NCBI GenBank assembly: GCA_964036315.1
Contig: OZ038517.1
Span: 14,960,013 to 15,024,012, forward strand
Length of the DNA stretch: 64,000 bases
Origin: Acanthosepion esculentum
Lineage: Eukaryota > Mollusca > Cephalopoda > Sepiida > Sepiidae
Reading direction: 5' to 3'
The translations under genes and the position numbers were made by a program. Each line of letters opens with the position of its first letter. The first letter of the stretch is position 1. Below are positions 62,478-64,000 of the stretch, one piece after another. The notes beneath the pieces are model-generated. The model saw only the letters and a list, made by a program, of their open reading frames with translations, had not been told where the DNA came from and did not search any database.

Positions 62478-62915
62478 TCAAAATTTTGTCGGCATTAAAT
62501 GACCCACTGAGGTTTTGATATGCCATAAAACAAAACAACCAATCAAAACAATCACAAGTCCAGTAGCTATTATAGCTCTTTCTAAAGTTGGTAGGAGTTT
62601 CTTTCCTAACTTTCTTTTTGAAGTAGTGTGGAGTGTCAACATCTTGGTTATGTCATAATTTTCTTTTTGAGTTATATGTGAAATCCATTTTAGTTGTTGC
62701 AGCTGTTGAAAGTCTTCAAGTGACATTGTTTCTCTTATTAGGTACGGTTTTTTTGTGATTGTATAGCGCCATTCAACAAGATTCGTAGAAGTGTGTTCTT
62801 CCCTAAGACCCAAAGGTATCACTCGTTCGAAGGCATTTTTAACCCTTTGAGCCCTGCGTTCTTGAAAAGTTTTTTCTCCTAATTCGTTAACATTATTATT
62901 ATTATTAATGTATCT
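62478..62915 (-). pseudogene. open frame fragment with a C-terminal transmembrane segment, unrecognised
   Basis: The minus-strand frame is open for 145 codons, from just after a TGA (62,916-62,918) to a TGA at 62,478. It has no ATG near its start; the GTG at 62,822 is not a credible animal start. It begins with a run of Asn codons (AAT repeat), then a charged stretch. Counting from 62,822, a soluble part rich in Gln, Lys and Thr covers residues 1-78. A hydrophobic helix of about 18 residues (83-100) follows, then a 14-residue tail. The mixed, non-repetitive amino-acid composition suggests real coding ancestry. A membrane anchor near the C-terminus with a short tail would suit an envelope-like protein of an LTR retroelement or an ordinary single-pass membrane protein. 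I recognise neither. It could also be a last exon. Confidence 0.45.
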
Positions 62916-63036
62916 TCATTGGTTTTGTATTTTGGCAACGATTACCTTTTGAAAAAAGCGTTGGACGAAAGGATCCTAAAGATACAATAATGGCGTCTAT
63001 TTTGTTCAAGTCTATGTTCTGTGGGTACAAGTATCT

Positions 63037-63038
<2 letters not shown>

Positions 63039-63079
<41 letters not shown>
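63039..63079. repeat. (TA)n microsatellite
   Basis: This is about twenty pure TA dinucleotides. A second short TA run follows at 63,111-63,128. The spacer 62,919-63,038 upstream holds an ATT-rich tract near 62,890-62,910 and nothing else I recognise. Confidence 0.97.
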
Positions 63080-63081
<2 letters not shown>

Positions 63082-63128
63082 AAGACATTTATATTATGTT
63101 TAACGTTCTTTTTATATATATATATATT

Positions 63129-63522
63129 TATCCTTTGAAATCTCGTTTCTACTATCATTGGTAGACTTAGACCAATATAAAATACGTAAACAGCACTTCT
63201 CTCTCAAACCATTTCTGGCAATTAAAGAATGGTGGTAATACACCGATTATTACGTAGGATATTGTAACAAGAGCTAAATCTTACAGTGGGAAAGGCAATA
63301 GATGTAATTTATGCCTTGTTGAAAAATTAATTATCTTAAAACTCTTGCACGACCCTAGCTTATTAAACAAGAAAAATGAATGCATGAAGGCATAAAAATA
63401 ACTCAGCTAATATACGTTGATCCAGATTAATTTTTAATGCAAATTGTTTTTTTAAAAGAACCAGGTATCTCTCTTTATTCTTAATATAAAAAATACTATT
63501 CAAGACTCTAAAGATATTTTTT
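63129..63522. other. AT-rich spacer, no gene seen
   Basis: No repeat or convincing frame is visible. A 69-codon minus-strand frame running into the adjacent (CA)n tract reads Cys-Val repeats at its start and is an artefact. Confidence 0.5.
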
Positions 63523-63539
63523 ACACACACACACACACA

Positions 63540-63582
<43 letters not shown>

Positions 63583-63585
63583 TAT
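63523..63585. repeat. (CA)n then (TA)n compound microsatellite
   Basis: About 25 CA dinucleotides with a GCGC interruption near 63,541 pass directly into a short TA run. Confidence 0.97.
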
Positions 63586-63746
63586 AATTAAAAAAATATA
63601 TACATTCATCGCGACACAAAAAATACCAAAACCTAAATCTTAAATTGAACTTAAAATAATATTATTCTCTACAGCGTATCGCGCACTGTTTTTAAAAACA
63701 TATGTAAAAGAATTCTGGATTATAAATCTGACCTGTTCTTTCTTTT

Positions 63747-63748
<2 letters not shown>

Positions 63749-63824
<76 letters not shown>
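63749..63824. repeat. (TA)n microsatellite at the tail of a SINE
   Basis: This is about 38 dinucleotides with one 'aaa' interruption near 63,791. It adjoins the end of the inverted tRNA-like element at 63,825-63,960, so it may be the expanded simple-sequence tail of that SINE. Confidence 0.95.
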
Positions 63825-63827
<3 letters not shown>

Positions 63828-63960
63828 ATCCACAGGTAGACAGTTTCACTGTATCACAGCTCTTCAGTGTGGCCAGCCGTCGGGTTGCCACTAGCTAGGA
63901 TCGAAACCTGGCTGAATTGCCGTAAGTCGGAGATTCAACCACTAAGTTGTCGGCGCACGG
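63825..63960 (-). mobile_element. tRNA-derived SINE, inverted
   Basis: Read on the minus strand, the element starts near 63,960 with 'gtgcgccgacaacttagtgg'. It has an A-box-like 'acttagtggttgaa' (about 63,934-63,947) and a B-box-like GGTTTCGATCC (63,908 to 63,898), about 30 bp apart. These are the internal polymerase III promoter elements of a tRNA-like head. A ~70-bp unrelated body follows ('acactgaagagctgtgata', 'aaactgtctacctgtgg') and then a TA-repeat tail. The layout of head, body and simple tail is that of a SINE, mobilised by an autonomous LINE. It is not a functional tRNA gene: the cloverleaf 3' half is not kept. The exact family is not recognised. Confidence 0.65.
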
Positions 63961-64000
63961 CAGAAACGAAGGTGAATTTTAGCGCATTTATTTTTAGATA

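Noticed and set aside
63363..63572. 69-codon frame starting with Cys-Val repeats
   Set aside because: Its start lies in the (CA)n tract, and the remainder shows no domain.
63895..63960. Functional tRNA gene
   Set aside because: Only promoter-box-like motifs are kept. The acceptor and anticodon stems cannot be paired convincingly, so a SINE head is the better call.

Overview
The window is repeat DNA from a eukaryotic, probably invertebrate animal genome. No intact gene was found. The animal assignment rests on a Penelope-like retroelement relic with a GIY-YIG-type endonuclease tail, a tRNA-derived SINE, and long (TA)n and (CA)n microsatellites. Nothing in the sequence fixes the species. There is no sign of bacterial operons, Shine-Dalgarno sites or CRISPR arrays.

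Positions 1 to about 52,905 are one head-to-tail satellite array with a monomer of about 118 bp, roughly 449 copies. It runs off the left edge. The monomer is about 32% GC and purine-rich on the + strand (about 68% A+G in a typical copy). It is itself built from six blocks of about 20 bp, each carrying a TTAA or TTAA-like core at the same phase. Diagnostic variants show a changing higher-order structure along the array: a 27-monomer unit of 3,180 bp present twice with no difference seen; an 8-monomer unit of 942 bp; a 37-monomer unit of 4,358 bp present twice; and a 29-monomer unit of 3,414 bp present about 2.3 times. Smaller 2-, 9-, 10-, 12-, 15- to 18-monomer shifts lie between them.

The array decays at about 52.8-52.9 kb and is followed by a mosaic of unrelated, shorter tandem arrays: a 125-bp repeat (52.9-53.5 kb), a ~28-bp minisatellite (54.7-55.5 kb), a ~16-bp T-rich minisatellite (57.06-58.53 kb), a 167-bp repeat (58.9-61.0 kb), a GAAA-type polypurine tract (61.0-61.34 kb), and several microsatellites. 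Between them are relics of mobile DNA: a Penelope-like endonuclease fragment (55,793-56,107), a hammerhead-ribozyme-like fold 640 bp downstream of it (56,747-56,802), a ~200-bp interspersed element present twice, and an inverted tRNA-derived SINE at the right end.

A duplicated segment (53.82-54.39 kb and 54.49-55.5 kb) is especially informative. One copy holds the ~200-bp element that the other lacks. The other holds 26 units of the 28-bp minisatellite where the first has a single unit. The only other plausible coding trace is a minus-strand open frame (62,478-62,915) ending in a transmembrane segment, with no ATG and with a decayed partial copy of its tail next to it.
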